From Tetrapyrgos nigripes (lineage: Eukaryota > Basidiomycota > Agaricomycetes > Agaricales > Campanellaceae), in NCBI GenBank assembly GCA_013368315.1, contig JAACJM010000041.1, positions 310,001 to 374,000 on the forward strand: DNA of 64,000 nt, written 5' to 3'. The notes below the pieces were generated by a model that did not search any database, had not been told where the DNA came from, and was given only the letters and a program-made list of their open reading frames with translations. Shown piece after piece: positions 46,402 to 62,195 of this stretch; positions within the stretch are counted from its first letter, which is position 1, and the number at the start of each line of letters is the position of its first letter. Made by a program: the position numbers and the translations under genes.

Positions 46402-49089
46402 GATGCCATAGTAGCGTGCTACCGCTCACTGCCAGTGCTTCTGCAGAAACTTGCATGACATGATTCTCAGACTTGAAGCCCGAAAGATGATTCGTCGCCT
46501 GTTCTATCTATGCTTGATGTTACGGTGTATACGACAGTGGGACTATAAAAAAAACAAGATTGCAAGGGCACTGCGAATCGTGATTCGATTCATCAATCGT
46601 GACTTTCCAGCTTCCAACTGCAAAACCCGGGAGTGTAGAATAAGAAAGGAGCTTAAATGGGTAACGATGGAGAACGTGGGAAGGCGTAGTGACGGTATCA
46701 GACAGATGCAAAGGTTGGAACATTCAGGTGGTCTATCTACTATAGAAATTTAAATCCGAGGCAGATACCTTTATGGACACGATCAGATGACGCACTGTTA
46801 CACGCTGAAACACGTGGGCGGCGCGTCAAGCTGCCCATTTTTCGTGCAGGATTACTGACATAAGTATATAACCATCTATGGGTCCTGAAAGGGTAGATTC
46901 TTGTAGCGACGGTGATGTTGTAGATACTATATGTAGCTCATAACATTGCTATATCTAAGCGTGCGACAGATCGAATAATGAACGAACGTAAAATTGATTA
47001 GCCTTGGCCCCGCTCAGGCTCGGAGCTCCTAAATTTCCTGCCCGAGCTTGGCCTGAGCGGTTATATCATAATCATACTGACTGGATGTCAATTATCAATA
47101 CTCCTCGATTTCCTGCCATGCGGCCAAATAAAATTACTGAGGTGAGCTAGGGTGAGCTTGGCTGGGACTGAATGGTCGATTGAATTATCCAAGCGCTCCT
47201 AAATTCCTTACCCGGGCTCAGAAGAATAGTACATTAAGTACTAAACCTTCTCCTTGCAGATACTAAGCCTCATTTCCAAGACCAGCTCCCTAAGCATTTT
47301 AGTATCTAGGCTCTCTGCGAACATCGGCAGGAAGCCAGGTAAATCATTCATTGTCTTTCCATTATCTAACCTTTAAGTACAGCGTGAGACTTTAAATAAG
47401 ATCATTTCACGAATCGAGTATACTTATATAGCTTTAAAGACCACCACGTTGCCGCCAGCTTCCTTCGAGCCGTCTGCTCGCTACATTCAGCGACATTAGT
47501 CCCTCGCTCAGAAGCGATCAATGACTGCGAATCGTTCGGCAATCTCCTGCCATGGCCAATATGGACTCAAGTTTTAAGGGCACGGAATCGCGAAAGTCCA
47601 AAAATCCCATCAGGAGCAAGTTAGGAGGTGGCGGATATCTTGTCGTGTTTGGTCTTATTAGTTATGCTGGTGGTGGTACAAACAGTGACCACGCCTTTTG
47701 AACTTCTCCGAGGCTTGGTCTTTGCTTCATGTGTATCATCAGTGTCTAGTTATCCCGGCAAGGTGTGAAACACTTGACAATGCAAGATACAGCGAAATAT
47801 ATGATTTGAAGTAGCTTGGCTAAAATCAGGCTTGCGGCTCTAAATAGGGGTATGAAAGGGTGTGGGCCAGTGCTGACGCGTGGCGAGTACGAGGCCGCAG
47901 GGTCTACCTCAGACTAAGTAGCCTACAACAACAACAAGGACACTACGGATGGTGGAAAACTGAAAAAAGAAACAACACGCTGATGCATCGGACGGGTTGT
48001 TGGTAGGCAAACAAACTGTGACATCACAGTCACAAAACAAAGATCGGGAGATTTAGGAATAGACAAACGGGAAAAGCAGGGGGCAATTCGACATAGCCAC
48101 ATGCGGAAATGGAGTGTAAAGAACTCGTCCTTCATTTCATTTCAGCCTCATAACTGACGTCAGTCATAGAGTCAATGGAGTACTTACTACCTAGTAGTAC
48201 CCACATCGATCCTCGATACTTGACGGCACCAATAGCGCTCTTAGATCTCTTGTGTTGTTTAGTTTCAGATTTTTTGTCAGCCACAGGTATGCAGCGGATC
48301 TGGAGTAAGTCTAGATTTTCCAGATTTTCTCAGCACTTGCAATTACTTTCTACTTACTATCAATGATTACTGTGATGACTACCCGATGCATACCCCAGAT
48401 GCCTATGCTTTATTACGAACCGCAGCCTGCAGAGCATCGACTCCGAGTCTTGTCTCGAACAAGTCTCGAAGCTGCAAGCTGCCGGTTACTCGTGGAGAAC
48501 CAGTTACCAATGACCATACCAACTTGAATAAAAGTCGCGATTCGAAGCGAGAGGTGACCGTCATAGGCGTCCTCAAGCTCTTTCCGGCTAGATGCGTGGC
48601 TTAGGCAGGTGGTTAAGCTCCGAGAAGGCATTCAAATCTGATGGTGAAACTTTGAAGTAAAACTCACCAAGAGACCCAGCTATAGAAACAAACGTGGGAA
48701 AGCTCAATGCCGACGGCCAAGTACTCCATTCATCGTCTCCTCCAATGATACCTATCAAGTGACCTTATGCATATGGACCCATATGCAGTGGACACATGTG
48801 GACCAGTGGTAACGAAGCATTGTCCAGCCGGTATGCAAGTGTGCTCCCAAAGTTTCAGTACGTATAACTACCTATGACCGCGTGCGCCCTAAGCCTGTTA
48901 TTGATCTTCCAATTTGAAACGGGTATTCGGCGGTCATGATGCCTACTTAAGTACGTTATACTTGGCGGCGTAGCAAGTATTTAAAAGGAGAGCTCTGACT
49001 CTGAGCCAGGAGTACGCTGTACCGTCATTACGCTCTCTGTATTCCCCCTCCCATCGACTTCAGAGACACCGATATTACTGAACCCAGTC
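46402..49089. other. Intergenic region with degenerate repeats
   Basis: A stem of about 14-19 bp lies at 47009-47060 ('ccgctcaggc..cgg' against 'ccgagcttggcctgagcgg'). A related block, 'gctcctaaat.tcct..cc.g.gct', occurs at 47025, near 47100 and at 47195. The likely GH16 promoter has a TATTTAAAAGG at about 48978, 110 bp upstream of its ATG. No gene is recognised. Confidence 0.45.
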
Positions 49090-50448
49090 ATGAACGTCAA
49101 CTCTTTGCTTCGTTCAATTCTCATAATCACTTCCGTTAAATCTTTTTACCTCAATGGTGTCGTCGAGGCAAAGCCTACCAATTTGACTCAGCGACAAGCT
49201 GCGTACACTTTGCAAGATTTGTATCAGGGTGAATCATTTTTCAAGTAAGTTCTCTCTCGCACATAACTTGAATCCTCAATCCTTACTTTACTTACTTATT
49301 GCATGATATCACCGGCAGCGACTGGAACTTCTTCACAGACCCAGACCCAACTAAAGGCTTGGTAGATTATCAATCTAAAGATAACGCCATCTCTAAAGGA
49401 CTCGCGTTCGTTCAAGATGGAGTTACTGTTCTGGCTGTGGATAGCACTACTCCCGTACCGTCGGGATCGAACCGTGCTTCGTAAGTCCCTTGATACCAAT
49501 CTCTTGTCCGATGACAAAGTTGATTCATATATCCTTCTTCGACAGCGTCCGCATCGAATCCAAGAAACACTACAGCACAGGATTATTCATCGCAGATTTC
49601 GTAGCGACGCCTTTCGGGTGTAGCACTTGGCCAGCATGGTGGTAAGTACCGACCTACGAACTTGAAATTCAAGTTTCTATTCCTATTGATACTGGCACTC
49701 AATCTTATCCACGCATTATATACCTCCAGGTCCTACTCCTTCTCCCAATATCCCGACGGTGGCGAACTCGATATCATTGAAAGCGTTAACCGCCTCTCCG
49801 ACAACTTCCTCACCTTCTGGCGTGCCGGAGACGCTCAATGTACCTTTCCCCCCTCCTCTCGAGGTTCCGCTACGGGAATCGTTGACTCCGATAATGCACC
49901 TCTGTGTACTCAAAGTACGACTGATCAACAGAAATGTGGTTTTGATGACGCTTCAGGTGGGGGGTGGGGACAGGCGTTTAATAATGCAGGAGGCGGGGTG
50001 TATGCACATCTTATTGATGAGGAGGGCATAAAGATTTGGCATTTTCCTAGGTCGAGGATCCCAGCTGATGTGACGAATAAGAACCCCAATCCAAGTAGCT
50101 GGGGTGCACCAGTCGCACAGTGGGGAACGGATGATTGTGATGTTTTGAAGAGGATTACGGATCATACATTGACGATTAATACGAGTCTTTGTGGGAGTTG
50201 GGCTGGGGATGTAAGTGGCACCTTGTATTCCTTAAGTTCGACGAGATGTTGATACTGACGTACACAGGACGATGTCTGGGCCACTTCTGGCTGCCCTGGA
50301 ACCTGCGCAGATACCGTCGCGAATCCAGCTAACTTTAATGGTGAGTGATACCAATAACATAAGACTGCGAGTAATTTCAAGTACTCACGCATGAGATACA
50401 GACGCTCGGTGGAAAATAAACTACGTCGCAGTATACCAAGGAACATAG
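49090..50448 (+). CDS. GH16 glycoside hydrolase (endo-1,3(4)-beta-glucanase-like), secreted
   Basis: ATG 49090 opens a secretory signal (SLLRSILIITSVKSFYLNG). The catalytic GH16 motif E-x-D-x-x-E is seen as GELDIIES (near 49763), holding nucleophile and acid/base residues. Around it are YSFSQYPDGG before, and AHLIDEEGIKIWHFPRS, DDCDVLKRITDHTLTINTSLCGSWAG, DVWATSGCPGTCADTVANPANF and ARWKINYVAVYQGT after, the usual C-terminal strand. Stop TAG 50446. GH16 laminarinase-like enzymes cut beta-1,3 or mixed 1,3/1,4 glucans, acting on fungal cell walls or storage glucan outside the cell. About six exons with short introns; length (around 310 residues) fits the family. No defects seen. Confidence 0.92.
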
Positions 50449-52434
50449 ATGCAAGGAGACCTAGAAGGACAACATTCAGATAATAAGGCCATACTTACTA
50501 CCTTTTGATGTTTTATTTCCAAACGCCATCTGCTACAAGTAACATTTTTGGATTACACCTGACTTGATGATTTTCTAATGTTGTTAAAAATCAAGCAGAT
50601 AGCATCCCTTGAGCTCTATAAACACTACGGAGTACAGCACATATACGTAGCGTACAGTCACTTCAAATTTACTTCCGTCTTCCGCTAGGTCGATCACTAA
50701 TTAAAAAAAGGGTCCGCGGACATGCTATGCATGCACTACGTCACTCGATGAAACTCTTCCAGTGTAAGCCTTATTGGCTTTAACTTCGAGAATGAAAAAG
50801 ATGCATTACCCTTGATCTGTAACTGCCCCAGAGAGGCTCGAACTCTCAACCTTCCGATTGATTACATGCAGCTGAATGAATGAATGAATAAATTTATACG
50901 CCGCACCATACTAGCTACAAGGAGCTACTATGTGGACCCAATATATGGATAACTGCAGGGCAAGCAACAGTGTAGTAGGGCCAATTGTCCTCGCAGGCAG
51001 GGTAGGGCGTCTACCACATTGAAGCACTGGTATGACATGGAGACAGTATGATGAAGTCTCAACGTGAAGTTGTGGAGACGGTATGATGAGGATATCTCAA
51101 CACAAAATGGGATAGGACCCATTGGAGGAAGTAAGCATATGCTGAAAGAAAGGTTAGTAAGCGGGGTTCGAGTAATTACAGTAAGTACTACTGTACAAGT
51201 ATATGCAACCTACAAAACAACAGAGAGAGACAAAGATATGATACAAAAGGAATAGATGGGAGAGAAAAGGATGCTGGAGACGTAGGGCTGAATATTGACA
51301 GCAGTGGTGAAGATGGTGGTGGAGACTGCAGGGATGGGCGCTGCACTGGAGGGACATAGCAGCAAAGGAGAGCGTTGAGCGAGTCAATTCTGAAAGCCCT
51401 ACAGACGAGCATATGCCCCCTGCAGTCCAGTCATCCAAGACTGTTTTTGACGGCCTAGACCTCGCAGAACCCGGAAGGATGGAAAGACACAGGTTCGGGT
51501 ATCCGGACTGCTGACTTCACGGACAGCGTCGATACTGAGACATGGGCTGTGATGAAGAGAGACAACGCAGCAGAGGTGTGTATACAGTGTAGGGAGTGAG
51601 GATGGCAGATTGGAGGGATGAATGGGACCGGGAAGTGGGGCTGGAGAAGTCTTGAAGTATTGTTGGCGCGCAGGAGTGAAGGAGGAGGATTGGGAGTCTA
51701 GTAGCAGTGTTGTTGAGCAATTTAGTGATAGATTTCATCACAAGAACACTGGACAATGTCGATGAGGAGAGTAGGGAACTGCTGAAGGGGTTCGAGGACC
51801 TGTGGCGCGTCGAAAACGCAGTAGGGAGTATTTGTTGCAGTGGTCTCAGATGTGAGACCCCGTAAAACTGGACAAAACTTTGCAATCTGTACACCAAAGA
51901 CGTCAGCATCAAGACGGCGATGATTACACACCATAAGAGATGAGATAGAGGATGGGAACGTTGTGCTGGAGGTCGATTGCAGCGGAGATGATGGTGGTTC
52001 AGTGTCAAAGTGTGCCTGAAAGAACATAACAGTCAGACACTGTAACCAACTCAGCCATGGGGCAGATAGGAAGCCAAGCGTGTTGGAATAGATCCCTCAG
52101 TTAAACGACGAAATTGCCTTGTAGACCTTACGCAGTACACTCCTGAAAGTATAGTCGACTTGCGCAAGGGAAGAATTGCAAAGGAGAGAAAGAATGTTAA
52201 GTAATAAGTAAAGCGTGTAAAAAAAAGTTTTACTCCGTCTAGTGACGACACCACTATCCACTATAAACTCCAACGAATTCAAACCAAACCTTCTACTACT
52301 CTACTTCTCCACCCACTAACTAGGTTTCCTTCCGACACCTCCCACTGTTCCTTCATCCTCCTCCCCGCCCTCCCATGACGTTTCCTTCCTTCATCTTCAC
52401 GATTGACAAAATGAAAAGCATTTTACCGGTTCTT
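50449..52434. other. Gene-poor spacer with tRNA fragment and short tandem repeat
   Basis: Apart from the tRNA-like fragment at 50824-50860 I see an imperfect tandem duplication (51037-51067 and 51072-51102, 'tggagac.gtatgatga') and a TGAA microsatellite at 50875-50890. Minus-strand frames at 51154-52027 are low-complexity Ser/Leu/Pro text with no motif. Confidence 0.4.
50824..50860 (-). pseudogene. tRNA 3'-half fragment
   Basis: On the minus strand GAGAG-TTCGAGC-CTCTC is a perfect T arm, followed by TGGGGCA as acceptor strand and preceded by a variable loop. The matching 5' half (TGCCCCA plus D arm) is not found in the next 150 bp; a TGAA microsatellite stands there instead. So it is a tRNA relic or part of a tRNA-derived element. 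Confidence 0.55.
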
Positions 52435-56366
<3,932 letters not shown>

Positions 56367-56511
56367 CGTTGACGGCGACGACGACGACGGCGGCGAAGAA
56401 AGTCGGGAAGGAAATACACGGAATGTGATTGGTTGGGTCACAGTATTTTGTGACCCGGTCACAATTTTCAGGCTTACTTGATAGAATCATGTACACTCCG
56501 TTTTTTTCTAC

Positions 56512-56583
56512 ACACCGTTGGTGAAGTGGTTATCATGCTTGCCTTCCAAGCAAGCGGCTCGGGTTCGATTCCCGAACGGTGTA
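56512..56583 (+). tRNA. tRNA-Gly (anticodon TCC)
   Basis: A 72-nt cloverleaf: acceptor ACACCGT pairs perfectly with ACGGTGT and the discriminator is A. The anticodon stem CTTGC/GCAAG encloses CTTCCAA with TCC at positions 34-36, and the T arm is CGGG-TTCGATT-CCCG. The A box (TGGTGAAGTGG) and B box (GGTTCGATTCC) are intact. It sits 146 bp from the divergent complex I start. Confidence 0.95.
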
Positions 56584-56759
56584 TGTGCCGTACTCCCCAT
56601 TGTTTTGGGTGCTCGAAGTTGGTATTTTCTCGTCTTCTTTTACATATTTTAGGGGAAGGGAGGGGCGTCAAGGGCTTGCCGCGATCGGTTGAGCTTTTTG
56701 AAATGCATGGTTTGAAATGGGGATCAGGTGGAGGACATTTCAAATTCGTAGTTTTTTAC

Positions 56760-57672
56760 TTCTTGCAAGTACTTCTTTCGTTTTTTAGGTTGAATTCCCT
56801 ACTTACAAGCTCCGTACATCAAAGAACGGTTTTGAAGTCCGTGGTAGCGTGTACTTTACTGGACGGCATCGTGTACGCTCACGTTTTACATAACACCGTT
56901 AGCGAAGTAGCTATCCTACTTGCTTGCCTAGCAAGTGGCTCGGGTTTGATTCCCGAACGGTCTATGTTGGCCCAATATTAAAAGTGTTTTTGTAATGAAG
57001 GTTTGAGATGCAATTTGGATAGTGGAAATTGAAAGCGACACCTCTGGATCAGGCGGAGGTCACTGCAGATTCGTAGGATAGGATGGCCGGGACTACGAGG
57101 GTCCACGAGAGTCCACCCTGCGTGCATCTACTTCGGCTGCATTTCCACGCAGACCACGCCAGGTTGATCAGGTAACCACCGTCAGACTTGGGCCGCACAA
57201 CCTGTCGAGAGACACGAGTGAACCCCATACTTCTCAGTTTCATTCATAATCAGTACTGATGTCGTTCCGTCAGCGGGAGATGGCCCGCTACCTGCGCGCA
57301 ATCATCCGAAGCCATATTTCTTGAACTTCTCGTTCGTTGCCGATGTTTTCACTAAGGACATCGCTCAGACTCTGGGTCAGATTCTATGTGGTCCTCATAC
57401 ATGATGGGAGGTGCTATCAACAAACGTTCCGAACTGTAGACTTCGGGAGCACAGTATATAAAATTGGCCACACAGCCTACCGCCATTTCGCTGTCTCCGC
57501 GAGTCTATCACGCCACTTTCCTGCATCCGGGAGTCCTGCCTTCTTACTTCTTGCAAGTTCTGCTGACTTACCTTTTTTCGCAAACTTCTCAAAGTACCCT
57601 AAACCCCCTTCAACTTTGAATTCCCTAAGCACATCACAGAGCGGTTTTCAAGTCTGTGGTAGCACATACTAC
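56760..57672. repeat. Diverged direct repeat around the tRNA-Gly cluster
   Basis: 56765-56860 and 57548-57672 share 'cttgcaagt.ct', 'ttgaattccctaa/ac', 'agcggtttt.aagtc.gtggtagc' and 'tact', separated by about 800 bp. No gene is recognised between them. Confidence 0.55.
56893..56964 (+). pseudogene. Decayed tRNA-Gly duplicate
   Basis: Same length (72 nt) and same flank words ('atc.tgtac.ctc.cgtttt' upstream, 'tcagg.ggagg.cat/cac' downstream) as the tRNA at 56512. It has one C-C mismatch in the acceptor stem, an altered A box (TAGCGAAGTAG) and a B box with TTCGA changed to TTTGA. The anticodon loop TTGCCTA would read GCC (also Gly), but position 37 is a pyrimidine. Most likely a pseudogene. 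Confidence 0.75.
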
Positions 57673-57750
57673 GTGCGTGGTTTCCTGACGCTTCCCTGGT
57701 TCGTTGATTCCTCTGTACTTTTTCATCTATCAACGCACTGAGTGCCCTAC

Positions 57751-58035
57751 GGAGTCATTTTAATATCCCAACTTGATGCCTGCACTCGTCCTCGACTCAG
57801 TCTTACTTCAGACGCACTTCCTATGGAGTCATTTTAATATCCCAACTTGATGCCTGCACTCGTCCTCGACTCAGTCTTACTTCAGACGCACTTCCTATGG
57901 AGTCATCTTAATATCCCAACTTAATGCCTGCACTCGTCCTCGACTCAGTCTTACTTCAGACGCACTTCCTATGGAATCATTTTAATATCCCAACTTGATG
58001 CCTGCACTCGTCTCAGGTCAGTCTTACTTCACTCA
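57751..58035. repeat. 74-bp tandem repeat, about 3.9 copies
   Basis: Units start at 57751, 57825, 57899 and 57973 ('ggagtcattttaatatccca'), exactly 74 bp apart with one to three substitutions each. The last unit is incomplete and diverges after 'gcactcgtc'. Confidence 0.95.
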
Positions 58036-58427
58036 AGCCGCTTTACTGTAATTACCGTCGTCATTGACTTGATCATTAAGAATCAAAGTCTACACTGCTA
58101 CTTAGAGTGCCAAGCAAGGCCAAGCTCGTGCCCGCACATCACTATTTATAAATAGTAGCAATGAAGATTCATCAAAGTCCCCGGGACGAAGGTATAAATC
58201 TATCTGCATACTATCGTGTAATAGTTGTAGATTACGCTGGGATGCATCCCGGACACGCCTGATGAGACTTGACCGTAGTGCGATGATCATACATTAATGT
58301 GCATATTCTCGATAGTGACAGATCTAATCTATTTTCGCACCGATTTCGCTGACAGTTGGAGCTGTAAAGGATTCATGAAATTCTGCTTCAGCACCCAAAT
58401 TGTCAAACTGAAAACATGAAAACTGGT

Positions 58428-58785
58428 TTCGAGTTTGATAAGTCTAAGCTCTTGTACTCCAATAATTGTAGGAGACGTATATGAAGATGGACAGCTGGTC
58501 AGGGACCATACAGGATGTATGTCCATCACCATTCTAGAAGTCTGAGTGTATCCAACTGGAATTAGCTGGTCGCAATTATGGAAGCTACATAGAGGGATAT
58601 AAGGTTTGATAACTCCAAGCTTTTGTGCTCCGAAACTCATAGGAGATGTATATAAAGGTGGACAGCTGGTCCGGGATGAGACCAATGAGCAGTGTTATAT
58701 GACCACAACCATATTAGAAGTCTAACTGGATCAAACTGGAATTAGCCAGCCATAATCATAGAAGTTGCATAGAAGGATATAAGTC
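58428..58785. repeat. Tandem duplication of about 177 bp in the promoter of the seven-helix gene
   Basis: 58428-58605 and 58605-58785 align along their length: 'gtttgata..tc.aagct.ttgt.ctcc', 'taggaga.gtatat.aag.tggacagctggtc.ggga', 'agaagtct', 'aactggaattag' and 'gcatagaaggatataag'. The second copy ends about 60 bp before the ATG at 58845 and may supply a TATA-like 'gatataag'. Confidence 0.8.
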
Positions 58786-58844
58786 TCTGGAAACTGATCT
58801 CCCACCTGCGATATCATTTCTCCCTCCCCCTTCAGTCCTTCTCA

Positions 58845-60248
58845 ATGTCTTCTGCACTTCCAGGACAACAACAGTCCCTTCCCCTCAGCAGCTCTGATCT
58901 TGAAATTCTCAAAGAATGGATGCTAGAAGTATCCATATCATGGGTGCTTTGTGGTATTAATGTCACACTTGTGCTCGCAATTTTTTATGCTATTTTGTGT
59001 GTGTTTATAAACTCATATATGTATTGTGGTACACCAGTGACTTATGGATGTATTATCAGATCACAACAAAAGCGCCGTTCGCAACCACAGCTCATCCTTT
59101 TCGCGCTCGTTGCCTTGATGTTCATCCTCACAATTGGACAGGCTGTCCTTGAAACACAATGTATCCTGTTTGAAATTCCAGCAAATGGTTACAATGTCCC
59201 TAACATTGCGAAGATTGAAAAACAGACAATTGACTTGAGAGCTGCAATAGCAATAGTTGACAGATTAAATGTCAGTAGTCTTCTCAAGCCTTATTGTATT
59301 AATTTATATATTTATACCCTTACATTTCTGGCAATGCAGTATATCATTGGAGATGGCATTGTAGTTTGGAGAGCATGGATCCTATTTCCTGGTAATCGAC
59401 TTGTCAAGGGTATTCTGACCATGGCTATTGTTGCATCTTTTGGTGAGCCAAGAACTCATTTTCCAAAGTTTGAGTCTACCATCTCACTTGACCAATTATA
59501 TCAGTGGGTGCAGGTACAGATGCAGGATTGGCTGTCACTGAACTCCAGAAGGATCTTAGAAATGTTGACAGAAGGGACATATTAGCAATGGCTGTGCCTT
59601 TGCTGGCCACAAATATCATTGCTACAAGTCTTATAGGATACAAAGCCTGGTAAGTTTTCTACTATTCAGGTGACTGTTTTCTGACTGAAACTCAAAATTT
59701 ACATATGTCAAGGTTGCACCATCAAGATATCAGGAAGAACCTCAGCCAGTGTGGAACCACAGTTTCCCAAGTTCAAAAAGTTCTATTTCTGCTGGTAGAA
59801 TCTGGGATTATTTATTGCGTGGTTTGGGTAAGTGTCTGGCTGCATCTCTAAATTGGCCAATGCTGAAATATCATACCATAATCATCACAGATAACATACA
59901 TGATAATCTCACTGTTGAATAATACTGAGACAGTGGCATTCCAGAGTCTTACCATTGCTATGCCTTCTTTGGCAGTAGGTGTTTTTAATGCTTGACTCTT
60001 GAGCATATACTTCACTGACAGGGTCTTCAAATAAGGCTCTATATCCTATCTTTATCATTCTTGTTGTGACTCTTGACAGGGCTAAAGAGGGGGAAAAGTC
60101 TGCCAATGAGACATCTCTTTCTGGATCTATCAGATTTGCTTCAGCCCAAGCTGCAGAATCTCAAGTGGAGGAGAGTCAGGCCGAAAGTCAAATTCAAGAG
60201 GCATCTCCCCGAGAAGAGATTCAGGAGATGGAAATTCAGGAGATGTAA
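58845..60248 (+). CDS. Seven-helix membrane protein, Agaricomycete family of unknown function
   Basis: ATG 58845. Helices are visible at WVLCGINVTLVLAIFYAILC, LILFALVALMFILTIGQAVL, IYTLTFLAMQYIIGDGIVVW, GILTMAIVASF, AVPLLATNIIATSLIGYKAW, VLFLLVESGIIYCVVWITYM and LYPIFIILVVTL, the last ones assembled over short introns. The motif GDGIVVWRAW followed by LIGYKAW and LLVESG is typical of a large uncharacterised Agaricomycete family with receptor-like topology; a sensory role is often supposed but unproven. The Glu/Gln/Ser-rich cytoplasmic tail ends EEIQEMEIQEM, stop TAA 60246. About five exons. Its promoter contains the 177-bp tandem duplication. Confidence 0.75.
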
Positions 60249-62195
60249 ACCCCGCCTTTGTTTTTTCTCAGCGCCTTCCTTCACTATTTATTTGTTTACA
60301 TATTCGTTTTTGGGAGTTATGTATGGAGTTCGAGTCCTTTTCCTTTTGTATCACGCACATACTTTCCGTGCCTTGGCGTCTGGCACTTGTTCGCGTTTTC
60401 CTCATACTTTGTTGATCAATGGCTGGCAGCGCTACAATTAAAACAGCGACCCATCACCATCTGTCCAACGCGACAACTCTAAGTCTTTCATCGCCAACGT
60501 ACGACCATTCAAATATTCGTTCATCATTGTTAGAAGGATTCTATTCAATGTGTCATTTGTCTTTTCTTCTTTCACTAATCTACTGGGCCGTGCCTGCGGA
60601 ACGGCTAGGTTTTTACTCTTCATACGGACACCCGTCTGTACTCTCAACTGGTTTCCCCGGCTCTCCTTTAGAGCGACTTTTTACCTTATTTTGGCTCGTT
60701 TGGAAGCTAGGGTAAGCAGATGTTAAGGTCTGAACTGACTGCTTCATGCATTCAATCATTTTTAATGTGCGTCAGACTCAGATGATTTCTGTGAGTGATG
60801 AATGACCAGAATGTACCTATCTTTCAGAGTTTATCAAGGATTCACTCTGATCTCACCAGCAAATATCAATTGAACTGCAACGCAATCTATTGTTGGTCAA
60901 TTCTTCAGGGCAAAATGTGGGGTCGGGCATCTCGGGAAACACTAAACCGTATTACGACCGTGTACGGCAATTACGGACGGTCTAATACGGATATGACCGT
61001 CGCGTACCCGTACCGTATGTTACCTGGGCCGCTGTCGAGACGGTACGGTCACGGATCCATATTGACGGTACCCAGCCCTACGAGTTATTGCATAGGTCCT
61101 TGAATCTTTCCTCTCCCACCATTCATCTGGATTTTCCGGATATCTGCAAGCCCTTGAGCATCTCGAGCAGATTTCTTTATCTGCGTATCAATTGGTCAAA
61201 GCTTCGCGTTACACTGTCTAGGGAGAAGAGTTCCTGACAAACACGTTAGGAACCTCCAGAGCAGGTATGATCACATACTGAGCTGTCATATGGCATCTAA
61301 TTTGAATAAAAGGAGATAGCCATTGGGTGGGCAGGAGGAGAGAGCAGGGCGATGTGGAAGAGGAAGGGACCGTGGCGACCATGGTACACGTCAAAGCCAC
61401 GGAGCGTGCATCGTGAAATCAGCTGAAGTATGGCCGACCATCCCCAGTCATGGCCCTTAACAGAATATGCTGGCCATAGTATTCCAGAGCATGGAACCGT
61501 AAGGGCCATGACTGTGGATGGTTGGCCAGCATGATCCATGCATGGCCATATTTTGGCGGATTCCATGATGTGTGAGCATGTTAATTTCATTTAAGTTGAC
61601 TCCACGTTGACCACGACATCGACCGCAAGGACATGATGTCTTGGTCGTCTTGCACATGTTGGCACTGTGTTAGAACGCAGACGACGTGGATGACGCGTCG
61701 CTGCCGACCTTTTGGCATCCTTGCCGACTTCGCCGGATTTATGCTGAAAATCATAACTGTTGTGCGGATTTCCTCAGAGTCCGTTTTCACCGGGCTTCAG
61801 CTTCTAATTCCACAGCTCAATGCTTGTCGCTGATCGAGCATCCACGTCAGGTCCTACCGCTACGACACTCTTCTACCATGGTTGGTTTGGTTATGGGCAA
61901 TCCTACGATGTAATTACCGGATGGAAAGCATTCAAAATGCGCCACACCACTTCAAGTTTCGTCAATTCATGTCGGGCTGCGAGAACAAACGTTGATACTA
62001 AGAGATCACTCTGACTACTACGACCACGAAAAGGCATGTGAATCGCGAGGATTTCGAATACATCATCAGCTACTACAGCATACCAATATATGTGTCTACG
62101 CGCTTTTTTTCTTCCTCGACTTTTCGTAACCACCCACCTTCATTTTGCTCCCTTTGAACTCTCGAGATTTCCCCCGAAGACCAAGGTCCTCAACT
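60249..62195. other. Intergenic region with ACGG cluster and hairpin
   Basis: 60946-61070 carries about a dozen ACGG or CCGT cores on both strands and is much richer in CpG than its surroundings. A hairpin lies at 61431-61528. Plus frames at 60419-60715 and 61633-62014 show no family signature. Confidence 0.45.
61431..61528. repeat. Hairpin, 29-bp arms
   Basis: 61431-61459 ('tggccgaccatcc.cagtcatggccctta') pairs with 61500-61528 with two mismatches, around a 40-nt loop that itself contains 'atgctggccat' and 'agagcatgg'. Confidence 0.8.
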
